Assembly (NCBI GenBank): GCA_035537095.1
Contig: DATLMV010000037.1
Location: forward strand, 1-7,232
DNA from: DASWNP01 sp035537095
Lineage (GTDB): Bacteria > Acidobacteriota > Blastocatellia > Pyrinomonadales > Pyrinomonadaceae
Direction of reading: 5' to 3'
Length of the DNA stretch: 7,232 nt
Part shown: piece by piece, positions 1 to 7,153 of the stretch
Layout: the number at the start of each line of letters is the position of its first letter
Numbering within the stretch: position 1 is the stretch's first letter
The notes under the pieces: generated by a model
Seen by the model: only the letters and a program-made list of their open reading frames with translations
Told to the model about the DNA's origin: nothing
Databases searched by the model: none
Translations under genes and position numbers: made by a program

Positions 1-1190
1 AACCCGAGCGTCTCGCGCATCGAATCGAGGACGCCCGCGTCTTTGACGACATCTTCGAGCCAAGCCTCCAAGGGCATCTGGCCCCACTTGATTGCGCGCT
101 GCACGAGATAGGAGACGGGGCTGTGCGGCTCGGCGCGGCGAAAGTACGCGGCGACCTCGCCCAACTTCCTGAGAGCCTCCTCACGCGAGCGCGGCGTGCC
201 GCCGACGCTTGCGCTCCCCGCCGTGCCGCCCGCGTGCACATCTACCAGATCATGCGGAGCGGCGGACGCCGGATGCGCGCCGTCGTCCGAATCCTTCGGG
301 GCGGCGGCCTCGGGCGGTCGCTTCTCTTTATAGACGCGCTCGACCTGCGTGCGAATCTCGTCGAGCGTTTTTTCGAGCGCGCGCAGGCTCGGCGCGTCGC
401 GCTGGTAGCGTTCGTCCACGACGCTGTTGAGCGTTTGATATTCGGCGCGGCATTCGTCGAGCACGGCGAGCGTCGTCTCGTAGAAGGCGAAGGGCGTGGA
501 GGCTTTGGCCTTGTTCCAATCCTCGCTCGTGATCTTTCCCTCTTCGGCGGCCTCGGAGCGCAGGGCGTTGGCGCGTTCGATGTCGGACGGGTCGGCGTCC
601 GACTGATTCTCGGGGACGACGAACTGCTTCGAGCCTTCCCATTGCGTGTAGGAATAATCCGCGCCGGTGCGGGACTGCGTCAAGGGCACGTCGCGCAGGG
701 CGTCGGCGGCGAGGCGGTCGAGCAGCGTCAGCGCGTTGACGCGCGCCGTCAAATCCACCTCCACCGGCGCGGCGTCGTCATCCGTGTCCTCGGCGTCGCC
801 CCGGTCAATCTCCGGATAGAGCGTCTCCCAAAAATTCTGGTGCAGCCCGCGCATCACCTTGAGGCCGTCGCGCAGGCCCGCGAAACCGTAGTTGATGATG
901 AGGGCTTCGGTCATCCAAGCGCAAATCTTCAGGTCTTTGGTCTGGCTGGCGAGCGCCTCGACAGAGAGCGTCTCCACCTTCTCCCAGTCGGCGGTCTTGG
1001 TTTCGCTCGTCCAGTCGCCTTTAGCGAAGTTGTCGTCGGACTGGCGCGCGCGTTCGATCTTATCGTAGGTTTCGGAGTGTCTTAAATACGCGCCCGAAGG
1101 GTTCTCGCCCGCAATCGGCGCGAGCAAGAGTTCCGTATTGACGACCTCGGCCACCGTCGCCGGAGAAGCCGCTTCAACTGCTGACGACAT
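1..1190 (-). CDS. tssA: TssA (ImpA family) T6SS cap/baseplate protein, C-terminus cut by window edge
   Basis: The frame is open from ATG at 1190 to the left edge, giving 396 residues with no stop, so the gene is partial. Residues about 20-140 form an ImpA_N domain: GENPSGAYLR at 28-37, then KDLKICAWMTEAL and GFAGLRDGL at 86-110, and WETLYPE at 121-127. Residues 291-333 are an Ala/Gly/Asp-rich linker. Residues 335-396 match the C-terminal module of one TssA type (SREEAL, YFRRAEPHSPVSYLVQRA, KWGQMPLEAWLEDVV), so probably only a few residues are missing. In the known family, TssA docks on the baseplate and membrane complex, primes Hcp tube and TssB/C sheath polymerisation, and can stay at the distal sheath end. 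The start is supported by AGGAGT 7 nt upstream. It follows tagJ after 59 bp and is probably co-transcribed. The family call is firm; the subclass is inferred from the visible C-terminal motif only. Confidence 0.93.
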   Translation of the reverse strand, partial: MSSAVEAASPATVAEVVNTELLLAPIAGENPSGAYLRHSETYDKIERARQSDDNFAKGDWTSETKTADWEKVETLSVEALASQTKDLKICAWMTEALIINYGFAGLRDGLKVMRGLHQNFWETLYPEIDRGDAEDTDDDAAPVEVDLTARVNALTLLDRLAADALRDVPLTQSRTGADYSYTQWEGSKQFVVPENQSDADPSDIERANALRSEAAEEGKITSEDWNKAKASTPFAFYETTLAVLDECRAEYQTLNSVVDERYQRDAPSLRALEKTLDEIRTQVERVYKEKRPPEAAAPKDSDDGAHPASAAPHDLVDVHAGGTAGSASVGGTPRSREEALRKLGEVAAYFRRAEPHSPVSYLVQRAIKWGQMPLEAWLEDVVKDAGVLDSMRETLG

Positions 1191-1197
1191 CGAAATC

Positions 1198-1203
1198 ACT
1201 CCT
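1198..1203 (-). promoter_or_regulatory. Shine-Dalgarno of tssA
   Basis: AGGAGT on the minus strand lies 7 nt before the ATG at 1190 and fixes the tssA start. It sits at the end of the GTTAG-type repeat array, so the repeat spacer directly abuts the ribosome binding site. Confidence 0.75.
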
Positions 1204-1206
1204 GAC

Positions 1207-1262
1207 TAACTTTCCGTCTGACTCTTGACTAACAACTAACGACCAACTTCTAACTTTCCGTC
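1207..1262 (-). repeat. Degenerate 7-bp tandem array in the tagJ-tssA spacer
   Basis: Read on the minus strand, the spacer is a run of variants such as TCGTTAG, TTGTTAG, TCAAGAG and TCAGACG, with a period near 7 bp. A perfect 12-bp copy of ACGGAAAGTTAG occurs at both ends (1262-1251 and 1218-1207, 44 bp apart). The first copy contains the TAG stop codon of tagJ, so the repeat reaches into the coding end. No promoter or terminator is visible. The role is unknown; it looks like repeat expansion between two genes of one operon. Confidence 0.6.
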
Positions 1263-2080
1263 TCCGGCGACGGCGACGACGCATCGCCAGCCGCCCTTTC
1301 AAACTCCACGCTCCTGACTTCGAGCAGCGGACGCTCCGCGCCCTCGACGGCGAAGAGATGGAGGCCGCGCCCCAAGTACAACTCCTCGCCCACTTCCTTC
1401 CAATCCGTCATCCGCCCGAGCCGCACGAGGTCGTTCGCCTCCGTGCTCGACGCCGGATAGAGGACGGGGAGAAACGCTTTCAACTCTTTGTCCGTCGTCT
1501 CGATGATCGCGCTCGCCCAGAGCAGGTCGCGCAGGTGCTTCGGCTCGTCAATCTCCATCCGCACCACTTGCTCGAAGGGCAGCCAAGTGTATTTGTCCTG
1601 CACGATCAGTTCGAGGACGGGGCCGAAAAAATCGTCGTAGTCGCGAAAGTCCGCGAACCCGTCTCCGTTCACCCGGACGGCAAACGCGGGCCGTTCCTCT
1701 TCTGCGAGGTCGAGCGTGCGGCGCGCTTCGGTCGCGTTGCCTTCGCGGAGGCGATTGAAGGCGTCCAGATGCATGTCAACGTAAGAGGGCGGCTCCGCGA
1801 GGAAGTGCGGTTGCAGCCCGTCGGAGATGAGACGCGCGCGGTCGCGCTCGGCCTTGATGCAGTTGCGATAGACCTGCACGCCCATCTCGGCCTCCGCGCT
1901 CTGCACGCCGATGGCGTCGAGTTGGCGGCCCGCGCGTTCCCAGTCTCCGGCGAAGCATGATAACTCAAAAAGGAACGTCCGGCGCGCGATGTCGGTCGGA
2001 TTGGCCTTGACCTCGCGCAGCAGTTCCTCGATGGCCTCCGTGAGCTTGCCCGCTTCAAATAAGCTCTTGGCCTGTGTCAT
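1250..2080 (-). CDS. tagJ: TagJ/ImpE-type T6SS accessory protein
   Basis: This 276-residue protein matches the ImpE family in length and motifs. The N-terminal half (about 3-130) is helical and TPR-like (FEAGKLTEAIEELLREVKANP, then a second helix pair around 35-58). The C-terminal half has the family signatures: GFADFRDYDDFFGPVLE at 141-157, YTWLPFEQV at 164-172, PKHLRDLLW at 180-188, FLPVLYPASS at 203-212, RLGRMTDW at 220-227 and LLEVRSVEF at 252-260. The last 15 residues are a Ser/Pro/Glu tail. In Pseudomonas aeruginosa the homologue HsiE1 binds the sheath protein TssB and has been linked to ClpV-dependent sheath recycling; the same cytoplasmic role here is inference. It lies between tssM (134 bp upstream) and tssA (59 bp downstream). 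ATG at 2080 has AGGAG 9 nt upstream. Confidence 0.92.
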   Translation of the reverse strand: MTQAKSLFEAGKLTEAIEELLREVKANPTDIARRTFLFELSCFAGDWERAGRQLDAIGVQSAEAEMGVQVYRNCIKAERDRARLISDGLQPHFLAEPPSYVDMHLDAFNRLREGNATEARRTLDLAEEERPAFAVRVNGDGFADFRDYDDFFGPVLELIVQDKYTWLPFEQVVRMEIDEPKHLRDLLWASAIIETTDKELKAFLPVLYPASSTEANDLVRLGRMTDWKEVGEELYLGRGLHLFAVEGAERPLLEVRSVEFERAAGDASSPSPETES

Positions 2081-2089
2081 TGAATCACG

Positions 2090-2094
2090 CTCCT
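2090..2094 (-). promoter_or_regulatory. Shine-Dalgarno of tagJ
   Basis: AGGAG on the minus strand lies 9 nt upstream of the ATG at 2080 and supports that start. Confidence 0.65.
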
Positions 2095-2170
2095 AGCTTT
2101 CTTTACTCGCCCGACTCCAATTCTAAAACTGCTACAAAGAAACAGAGATAAGAAACAAATAAAACGTTAG

Positions 2171-2214
2171 CTTTCCCCTTTTTCCCTTTGCCTTTTTACT
2201 TTTGCTTTCCTTAC
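2171..2214 (-). repeat. Purine-rich tract directly after tssM
   Basis: Starting at the base after the tssM stop, the minus strand reads 44 nt with almost only A and G, made of units such as AAAAGG, AAAGGG and AAAAAGGGG. The same kind of sequence occurs twice in the tssL-tssM gap (6241-6284 and 6374-6415). The rest of the 134-bp tssM-tagJ spacer (2081-2170) is T-rich on the minus strand. It has a lone TAGAAT hexamer (2125-2120) without a convincing -35, and no clear hairpin terminator. The function is unknown. Confidence 0.5.
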
Positions 2215-5200
2215 TTACTGGTTCGATTGCGGCTGGATGAGACGTTTGGGCGCGCCGCGCAGCGCGGTGAAGAGTTCGCGTTGAAAGATCGTGCCGCTCT
2301 TGGGTTGAATGGTCAGGCGGACGGGCACGGAGATTCTGCCGCCGCCGCCGACCGTGGGCGCGAGCGTCGAAGAAGAAGCGGCGGCGGGAGTCGTAGCTGT
2401 CAGCGCGAGATTGAACTGCGCGGCCTTGCCGTCGCCGCCCCCGCCCTCTGTGAACATCTTGAGCAAGCCCCACTCTCCCGTCACGATTTTCTCCGCCGTC
2501 TGCGTCGTGTAGGGGCCGCCCGTAAAGGTCATCGTGATCTTCACGCCCGACTTGTTGCCCGGCCAGCGAAACTGCGGCGCGGGCTTATCCTGCTCAAGCA
2601 CGTTGCCGTCAATCTCGACCCTCGTCAGCGCATCGCGCACGGGTGTCAGCCCGATCTGATATTCGACGTTCGGCGCGTTACCTGCGGCGGGAAAGAGCGC
2701 GTCGCGCAGCCGCCGCGCGTTCTTGAGGAAGGCGACGAACTCGGGCGTGAACCGCTCCGAGCCTTCGGGTTTGGGCGACCAATCCTCTTCAAAGTAGGGC
2801 TTGAGACGCTGGTTGAAAAATGTCGTCAACTCGCCGTTCGCCGGATTGAGAAACTTCGCGATGTCGGCGACGGACGCATCGCCGCTCGTGCCGCCATCGG
2901 CGAACGGGTAACGCGATTCGAGGGGCAGCCAAGACTTCGCGTAGAGCGTCTGCCAGAGCTTGTCAATCTGCTCGAAGTCGGTTCCGACCAGCAGCGTGTA
3001 GAGATTGTCGAGCGGCTGGCGCATGACTTTGGCTGCGGTCAGGCTGGCCGGAGAGCGGTTGAAATTCTTGTTGTCGAGCAGGGTTTCGATGTCTTTGCGC
3101 GCGGTGTTGAGTTCGAGCGCGTCGTTGTCGGCCTGCAAGAGTTGGGAGAGTTTGGCGAGCGGGTTCGAGTTGCGGTGCAACTTCTCGCCGACGCCGTTGA
3201 GTTTCGTCCGGTACTCGTTCGTGCGGTCGTCCTTACCGGAGACGAAGAGGATGAGCGGGCGAAAATCCTGCTCGACCGAAGTCAGTTTGCTCTCGTCGGT
3301 CTTGCGCTGGAAGAGACCGCCGAGCCAGCCGAAGAAGCCTTCGCCGGGGCCGGAGAAGTTGGTCTGGCGGGCCACTTCGCGCAGCACGGCGTCGAGCGGC
3401 GAACTGCTCGCGGCGAGCCTGCGGAGTTGTTGCGCGGCGTCCTCTTTGCTCTTGTAGTCGCGGACTCTGAGCTCTTGCAGGAATCGCTGCCATTGGTCGC
3501 TGTAGTTGCGATAGTAGATGTTTTGCAGTTCCTCTTTCTTGACATCCAAGTTCTGGTCGGTTGACTCGCTCGTGCCCTGCATCACCCAGTCGTCGCGGCG
3601 AAACTCCTCGGCGGCGGAAGCCTTCAGCGTGTCGCGCCAGCGCTCGTAGCCTTCGAGCGTGTAGGCGGGCGGGACGGAGTAAGTGCTGCTGAGCAGGTCG
3701 GAGCCTTCGCGCGCTGACGGAATGCTCTTGAGATTGACGGGATACTTAATCTCCTGATTGATGTCGGAGATGATGCGTTTATAGACGCGGCTGACGATGG
3801 GGTAAGCGGTCAACTTGTTCTGCGCCTGCGCGACGAGAGCCATGTCGGGTTCGGGATGACTGACATCGGCCTTGCTCGCCTGACTGGCGTAGAAGTCGAG
3901 TTGACGCTGCGCCTCCTCGGCGCGGCCTTCGGGCGCGGACTGCCGCCAGTAGCCGCGCAGTTCGTTGGCGAGGAAACTCGATTCGACCTTCTCCGGTTTG
4001 CTCAACATCAGATAGGCTTTGAGCAGGTCGTAATAATGTTCGAGAAACTTCTCTTCGGCTGAACCTTGCGCGGCGGAGGTGTCGCCGTCGTCGGCGTTGG
4101 CGGGCATCTTCTTCGAGCCGGAGGCGAAGGCGCGGAGGTCTTCGGTCATGCGCTTGAAGGTCGGTTGCAGGAAACGCTGCTCGACGGCTTCGATATAGTA
4201 GTGTCGGAGAATCGAGCCTTCTTCGTTGAGCTTGTTGCCGGAGTAGAGTCCGAAGCGCAGAGAGAGCGGCGGCGAGGTGCGTTCGTACTCGTCGAGTTCC
4301 GACAACTTTTCGCGCAGCCGTTCGATGGCCGCCAGTTCTCTTTTCGCGGACTCGGGGTCGTCGTAAGTCTTGCTGATTGCCTTACGGATTTCCGCCAACT
4401 CCTGCCCGCGCGCCTGTGCGTCGGCGATCAACTCACGGTTGTTGAAGAAGGAATAGATTGCGCCGACGAGAAAGACGCAGAGCAGCACGGCTGCTGCCGC
4501 GAGCAGCAGATTACGCAGGCGCGTCGGGTGCGACTTCTGCGCCTGCATCGAGGCGACGATGTGCTGGTCGCGCAGCAGGACTTGATGGAAAAGGTTCTGC
4601 GTGAAGAGTTCGTGGCCGGAGAGGTAACGCGCGTTGACCGCGCCCTGTCCGGTGCTGCTCGTGAAATAGAAACCGCGCAGGAGCGGGCTTTCGCTGAACG
4701 GGTTGGGACGAAACAGCGCGGAGGTGAAGAGTCCGAGACGCTGGCGCGCGCGGCGGAAACGACCGGGAAACTTGAAGATGCGGAGTTGCTCGGTCGAGCG
4801 CGCGGTTGATTCGAGTTGGACGGTGCGGCGGCGCAGGAGACGCCCGTAGAGATGGTCGAACTCGTTGTCGAAAAGAGCGTGCGCGTTCTGCGCCTGCGCG
4901 AGCGGAAAGGTGACGCCCCAGACCTGCGTGCGTTCATCGCCGCCGAAATCGCGGAAGAAATCTCCGAAGCCCTCGATGGCGTCGGCGTGCGTGAAGACGA
5001 GATAGACGGGGAAGCGCACGCCCGCGCGCAGAGAGGCTTCGTCGAGCCGCGCGCGCAGGATTTTCGCCTGCTGCTCGATCTCGTTCTCGTTCCAACGCAA
5101 GACCGCGCCCGTGTTGACCGTGATGACCAACCCGTCGAGCGGTCGCGCCTTGCGATACTGCTTGAGCGTCTCAACCAGCGCGGCCCACTCGTCTCTGTCC

Positions 5201-5811
5201 GGCCCTTCGGTCTGGTAGCGTCCGGTTGTGTCGAGCCAGATGGCCGAATCCGTGACGCGCCATTCGCAGTTGGGCGTCGGGCGGATGATATGCTGATCGG
5301 CGGCGCGCTGGCTCGGGAGCGTGTGGAAGTCGAGGCTGGCGGCTTGGATGAGCGACGTTTTGCCGCTCGTCGGCGGGCCGGAGATGAGAAACCACGGGAG
5401 ACTGTAGACGGCGTCGTTCTTGCCGCGCTTGCCGCTCAGGCGCGTGCCGCGCAGCCATTGCACGACCTCCTCCGCGCCGCGCGTCAACGCTTCGTAAGTG
5501 CCCGCGACGGGCGGCAGTTGCGTCCGTCCCTTCTGCCGCTTCGACGCTTTGCCGTCGTGTGTCGCCGGAGCGGCGGCGGGCGCGGCGGCGTCCTGTTGTT
5601 CGCGTCTCTCCTCGCGCCGCTTGCGGTAATGATTGATGACGAGCGCGAAGGGCCACGTCAGGAGAATGAGCGCGATGATGATGATCTGGCTGGCGTAGCC
5701 GAGGCCGAACTGCGGGCCGAGAAACCAGACGACGAGGCAACTGATGCCATAGATAGAGGCGACCGCCGAGAGGCCGAGCGCGGATTTGAGTTGGTCGCCA
5801 TGCGAAGACAT
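2215..5811 (-). CDS. tssM: TssM (IcmF family) T6SS membrane-complex NTPase
   Basis: This 1198-residue protein is full length for TssM. Two N-terminal membrane segments (about 18-36 and 42-60) are followed by a basic cytoplasmic stretch and an NTPase domain: Walker A GPPTSGKTS at 145-153, DTTGR at 194-198, THAD at 274-277. Next come the family signatures KFPGRF (347-352) and NPFSESPLLRGFYFTSSTGQG (370-390), and a third membrane segment at about 433-456. The remaining ~740 residues should be periplasmic, with IcmF-type motifs FGLYSG (520-525), SRYPFA (966-971), LNPANGELTTFF (988-999), FRWPG (1081-1085) and GEWGLLKMF (1112-1120). In the known system TssM binds TssL and TssJ and forms the envelope channel. 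ATG at 5811 is limited by an in-frame TAA at 5820-5818. The Shine-Dalgarno is weak (ACAGG, 2 nt away). Walker A is intact, so NTP binding is plausible but not shown. Confidence 0.96.
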   Translation of the reverse strand: MSSHGDQLKSALGLSAVASIYGISCLVVWFLGPQFGLGYASQIIIIALILLTWPFALVINHYRKRREERREQQDAAAPAAAPATHDGKASKRQKGRTQLPPVAGTYEALTRGAEEVVQWLRGTRLSGKRGKNDAVYSLPWFLISGPPTSGKTSLIQAASLDFHTLPSQRAADQHIIRPTPNCEWRVTDSAIWLDTTGRYQTEGPDRDEWAALVETLKQYRKARPLDGLVITVNTGAVLRWNENEIEQQAKILRARLDEASLRAGVRFPVYLVFTHADAIEGFGDFFRDFGGDERTQVWGVTFPLAQAQNAHALFDNEFDHLYGRLLRRRTVQLESTARSTEQLRIFKFPGRFRRARQRLGLFTSALFRPNPFSESPLLRGFYFTSSTGQGAVNARYLSGHELFTQNLFHQVLLRDQHIVASMQAQKSHPTRLRNLLLAAAAVLLCVFLVGAIYSFFNNRELIADAQARGQELAEIRKAISKTYDDPESAKRELAAIERLREKLSELDEYERTSPPLSLRFGLYSGNKLNEEGSILRHYYIEAVEQRFLQPTFKRMTEDLRAFASGSKKMPANADDGDTSAAQGSAEEKFLEHYYDLLKAYLMLSKPEKVESSFLANELRGYWRQSAPEGRAEEAQRQLDFYASQASKADVSHPEPDMALVAQAQNKLTAYPIVSRVYKRIISDINQEIKYPVNLKSIPSAREGSDLLSSTYSVPPAYTLEGYERWRDTLKASAAEEFRRDDWVMQGTSESTDQNLDVKKEELQNIYYRNYSDQWQRFLQELRVRDYKSKEDAAQQLRRLAASSSPLDAVLREVARQTNFSGPGEGFFGWLGGLFQRKTDESKLTSVEQDFRPLILFVSGKDDRTNEYRTKLNGVGEKLHRNSNPLAKLSQLLQADNDALELNTARKDIETLLDNKNFNRSPASLTAAKVMRQPLDNLYTLLVGTDFEQIDKLWQTLYAKSWLPLESRYPFADGGTSGDASVADIAKFLNPANGELTTFFNQRLKPYFEEDWSPKPEGSERFTPEFVAFLKNARRLRDALFPAAGNAPNVEYQIGLTPVRDALTRVEIDGNVLEQDKPAPQFRWPGNKSGVKITMTFTGGPYTTQTAEKIVTGEWGLLKMFTEGGGGDGKAAQFNLALTATTPAAASSSTLAPTVGGGGRISVPVRLTIQPKSGTIFQRELFTALRGAPKRLIQPQSNQ

Positions 5812-6181
5812 AGCCTGTTAGCTCGACTGTGACGGAAGTCTCTCTCCCGACGACGGCTGCCCGCAAGAAATTTTCCGAGCGTGCGGACTGTTCATCGGCA
5901 GAAAGAGTTTGGATGCGGCCTCGACAGGGCAGACGCGCTTGGAGGCCCGGCGGCGGTGTTTCGATAGGTTCAACCCGAGCGGCTGGAAACCCGTCTTGTT
6001 CAATGAGCCTTTCGCGCTCGACTGTAAAAGGGTATGGCTTTCTTCCGCGAATGGTTTCGCGCTGTCGGGCACGGGCGGCGACTCGCGTCGGGGCGTCCGG
6101 AAAATTCAGGGAAGACGGCGGCTCTCTTAAGTCTCCCGTGGCGAATCCGGCCCCGCGCACCGCAGAATCGAACGAGCGGAG
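5812..6181 (-). other. Long untranslated leader or cryptic region upstream of tssM
   Basis: This GC-rich stretch lies between the candidate tssM promoter and the tssM start. It is open in several frames. One minus-strand frame (GTG 6072 to TAA 5818) encodes 84 residues and stops 6 nt before tssM in the same frame; another (from GTG 6160) continues under tssM. Neither has a ribosome binding site or a sequence I recognise, and both are rich in Ser, Arg and Lys. Local structure includes a 6-bp stem with a 4-nt loop at 6046-6061 (CGCGAA/TTCGCG) and an imperfect palindrome at 5967-5992 (GGTTCAACC facing GGCTGGAAACC). I see no known riboswitch, tRNA or IS end. It could be a structured leader, a repeat element or a decayed gene. 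Confidence 0.4.
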
Positions 6182-6210
6182 ATGCTATCCCGACCTCAAG
6201 CTTATGTCAA
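6182..6210 (-). promoter_or_regulatory. Candidate sigma70-type promoter for tssM
   Basis: On the minus strand TTGACA (6210-6205, perfect -35) is followed after exactly 17 bp by TAGCAT (6187-6182, 4 of 6 matches to TATAAT). AT-rich sequence precedes it, as an UP element might. Transcription would start near 6175 and leave a leader of about 360 nt before tssM. A weaker overlapping alternative is TTAACC, 17 bp, GATAAT just upstream. If the host uses a different housekeeping consensus this may be chance. Confidence 0.42.
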
Positions 6211-6240
6211 GATTATCAACATTTATCCCCCACAGGTTAA

Positions 6241-6415
6241 AGAAGAAGGGGAAAAGATCAAAGGGTGAAACGGTGAAAGGGGAAGGGAGAAAAATTCGCC
6301 CACGAGCGTGGCCGGATTGCTTTTCGTCTGTATGAGTTCGTCAAAGACCGTATATCATCCGACGCTTCACGCCTCGACCCTTTTCCCGTTTAACCTTTCC
6401 CCGTTTCCCCTTACT
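6241..6415. repeat. Imperfect inverted repeat of purine-rich arms downstream of tssL
   Basis: The left arm (6241-6284) is purine-rich on the plus strand. The right arm (6374-6415) is purine-rich on the minus strand and ends exactly at the tssL stop. Aligned as an inverted pair, they share AAGGGGAAA (6246-6254 with 6404-6412) and AAACGG (6268-6273 with 6386-6391) in the same order, with scattered matches between. The intervening ~90 bp contains a short CCACG/CGTGG hairpin (6300-6311). On the minus strand this hairpin is followed by a run of five T, a weak possible terminator for tssL. The two arms could also be two copies of one repeat family inserted in opposite orientation. Confidence 0.5.
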
Positions 6416-7147
6416 TTATCTTGAGACGTGGATGTCGTTGCGCAGCAACAGGTAGAGGACGACGTAGATAAAGAGGACGAGTCCGACGAAGGCGGGGCCA
6501 GCGATTTTGAGCCAGAGGGGCAGGCCGGGCGGGCGCGGCGGCGGCGGTTGGTCGTTGGCGAACCAATGGGCCGAGAGCGCGCTGGCTTTGAGCCGCCCCG
6601 TCGAGCGCAGGCGGTCGGCGACGTTCTGCACCACCTGCCGCAACTGTTCCTCGACCACCGAAAACGGCAGATTATACTTGCCCTTGTAGCCGAGCAGCAG
6701 GCACAGGTAATAAATCTCGATAACGTCGCCTTCCGTCTCGACGTTCTGCACGAGCGCGTCCAGCCGCTCGAAGAATTTCTCGCCCGCGATATTGTGCTGG
6801 AAGTGGATCAACTGAAGCGCGTTCTTCTCCCACACGTCGCGCAGGGGGAACTGGTGCGCGGGATTGAGCACCGTCTCGTCAACGAAGGCGACGAGCGCAA
6901 ACTTCACGTCCTGCGCCTGCCGGTGATTGACGCCGAGCGACTCCGCGCCCTGCTCGAACTGTCGCAGCAAATCCTCGACGACGGGCCGCAACTCGTTCGA
7001 CGCCGGAATGTCTCCCGTCTTCAACTTCAACGTCAACTCAAGCAGCGGCGCGGCCAGATTCAACAGCACATTATGCCGCCGCCCCCCGCCGCCCGCCTGT
7101 GCGTTGGCCGCCGCGCCCCCCTGTCCCGCTGCCCGTGCGTTTTGCAT
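6416..7147 (-). CDS. tssL: TssL (DotU/ImpK family) T6SS inner-membrane protein
   Basis: This 243-residue protein has the DotU layout: a disordered Gly/Ala-rich N-terminus (1-24), a cytoplasmic helical domain with LAAPLLELTL (31-40), FVDETVL (88-94), NPAHQFPLRDVWEKN (95-109), FFERLDAL (125-132) and the hallmark CLLLGYKGKY (149-158), then a Pro-rich linker (200-210) and one C-terminal membrane anchor (about 211-235). It ends 8 residues after the anchor, so there is no OmpA-like peptidoglycan-binding domain. In the known system TssL anchors TssM and contacts TssK/TssE of the baseplate. The start at 7147 is bounded by an in-frame TAA at 7171-7169 and lacks a clear Shine-Dalgarno; GTG at residue 27 is a possible alternative. 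It is separated from tssM by 604 bp, where many T6SS loci have these genes adjacent. Confidence 0.94.
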   Translation of the reverse strand: MQNARAAGQGGAAANAQAGGGGRRHNVLLNLAAPLLELTLKLKTGDIPASNELRPVVEDLLRQFEQGAESLGVNHRQAQDVKFALVAFVDETVLNPAHQFPLRDVWEKNALQLIHFQHNIAGEKFFERLDALVQNVETEGDVIEIYYLCLLLGYKGKYNLPFSVVEEQLRQVVQNVADRLRSTGRLKASALSAHWFANDQPPPPRPPGLPLWLKIAGPAFVGLVLFIYVVLYLLLRNDIHVSR

Positions 7148-7153
7148 CTGTGA

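Noticed and set aside
123..1085. Long plus-strand ORF of 320 codons opposite tssA
   Set aside because: It is in exact codon register antisense to tssA and is open only because tssA avoids TTA, CTA and TCA codons there. The translation has no recognisable family pattern.
2188..3564. Plus-strand ORF of 458 codons opposite the tssM 3' part, and a similar one at 4816-5832
   Set aside because: Both are antisense in the same codon register as tssM, whose motifs are unmistakable. They are Arg/Val/Gly-rich shadows of GC-rich coding sequence.
5821..6025. 10-bp direct repeat GCTCGACTGT flanking about 185 bp, as from a small insertion
   Set aside because: There are no terminal inverted repeats inside the flanks, and a 10-bp match is expected by chance in a window of this size.
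6213..6236. TTATCAACA followed by TTATCCCCCACA, resembling DnaA boxes
   Set aside because: The second differs from TTATCCACA by extra C bases, there is no cluster, and nothing else suggests an origin. It is more likely AT-rich promoter sequence.
6290..6311. Intrinsic terminator for tssL (CCACG/CGTGG hairpin and T-run)
   Set aside because: The stem is only 4-5 bp with a very short loop and the T-run is five bases, 5 nt away. It is too weak to annotate as a separate terminator.
5829..6335. Plus-strand ORF of 168 codons across the tssL-tssM gap
   Set aside because: It has no ribosome binding site and its end is a translated purine repeat (KKKGKRSKGE). The composition is Arg/Ser-rich with no domain pattern.
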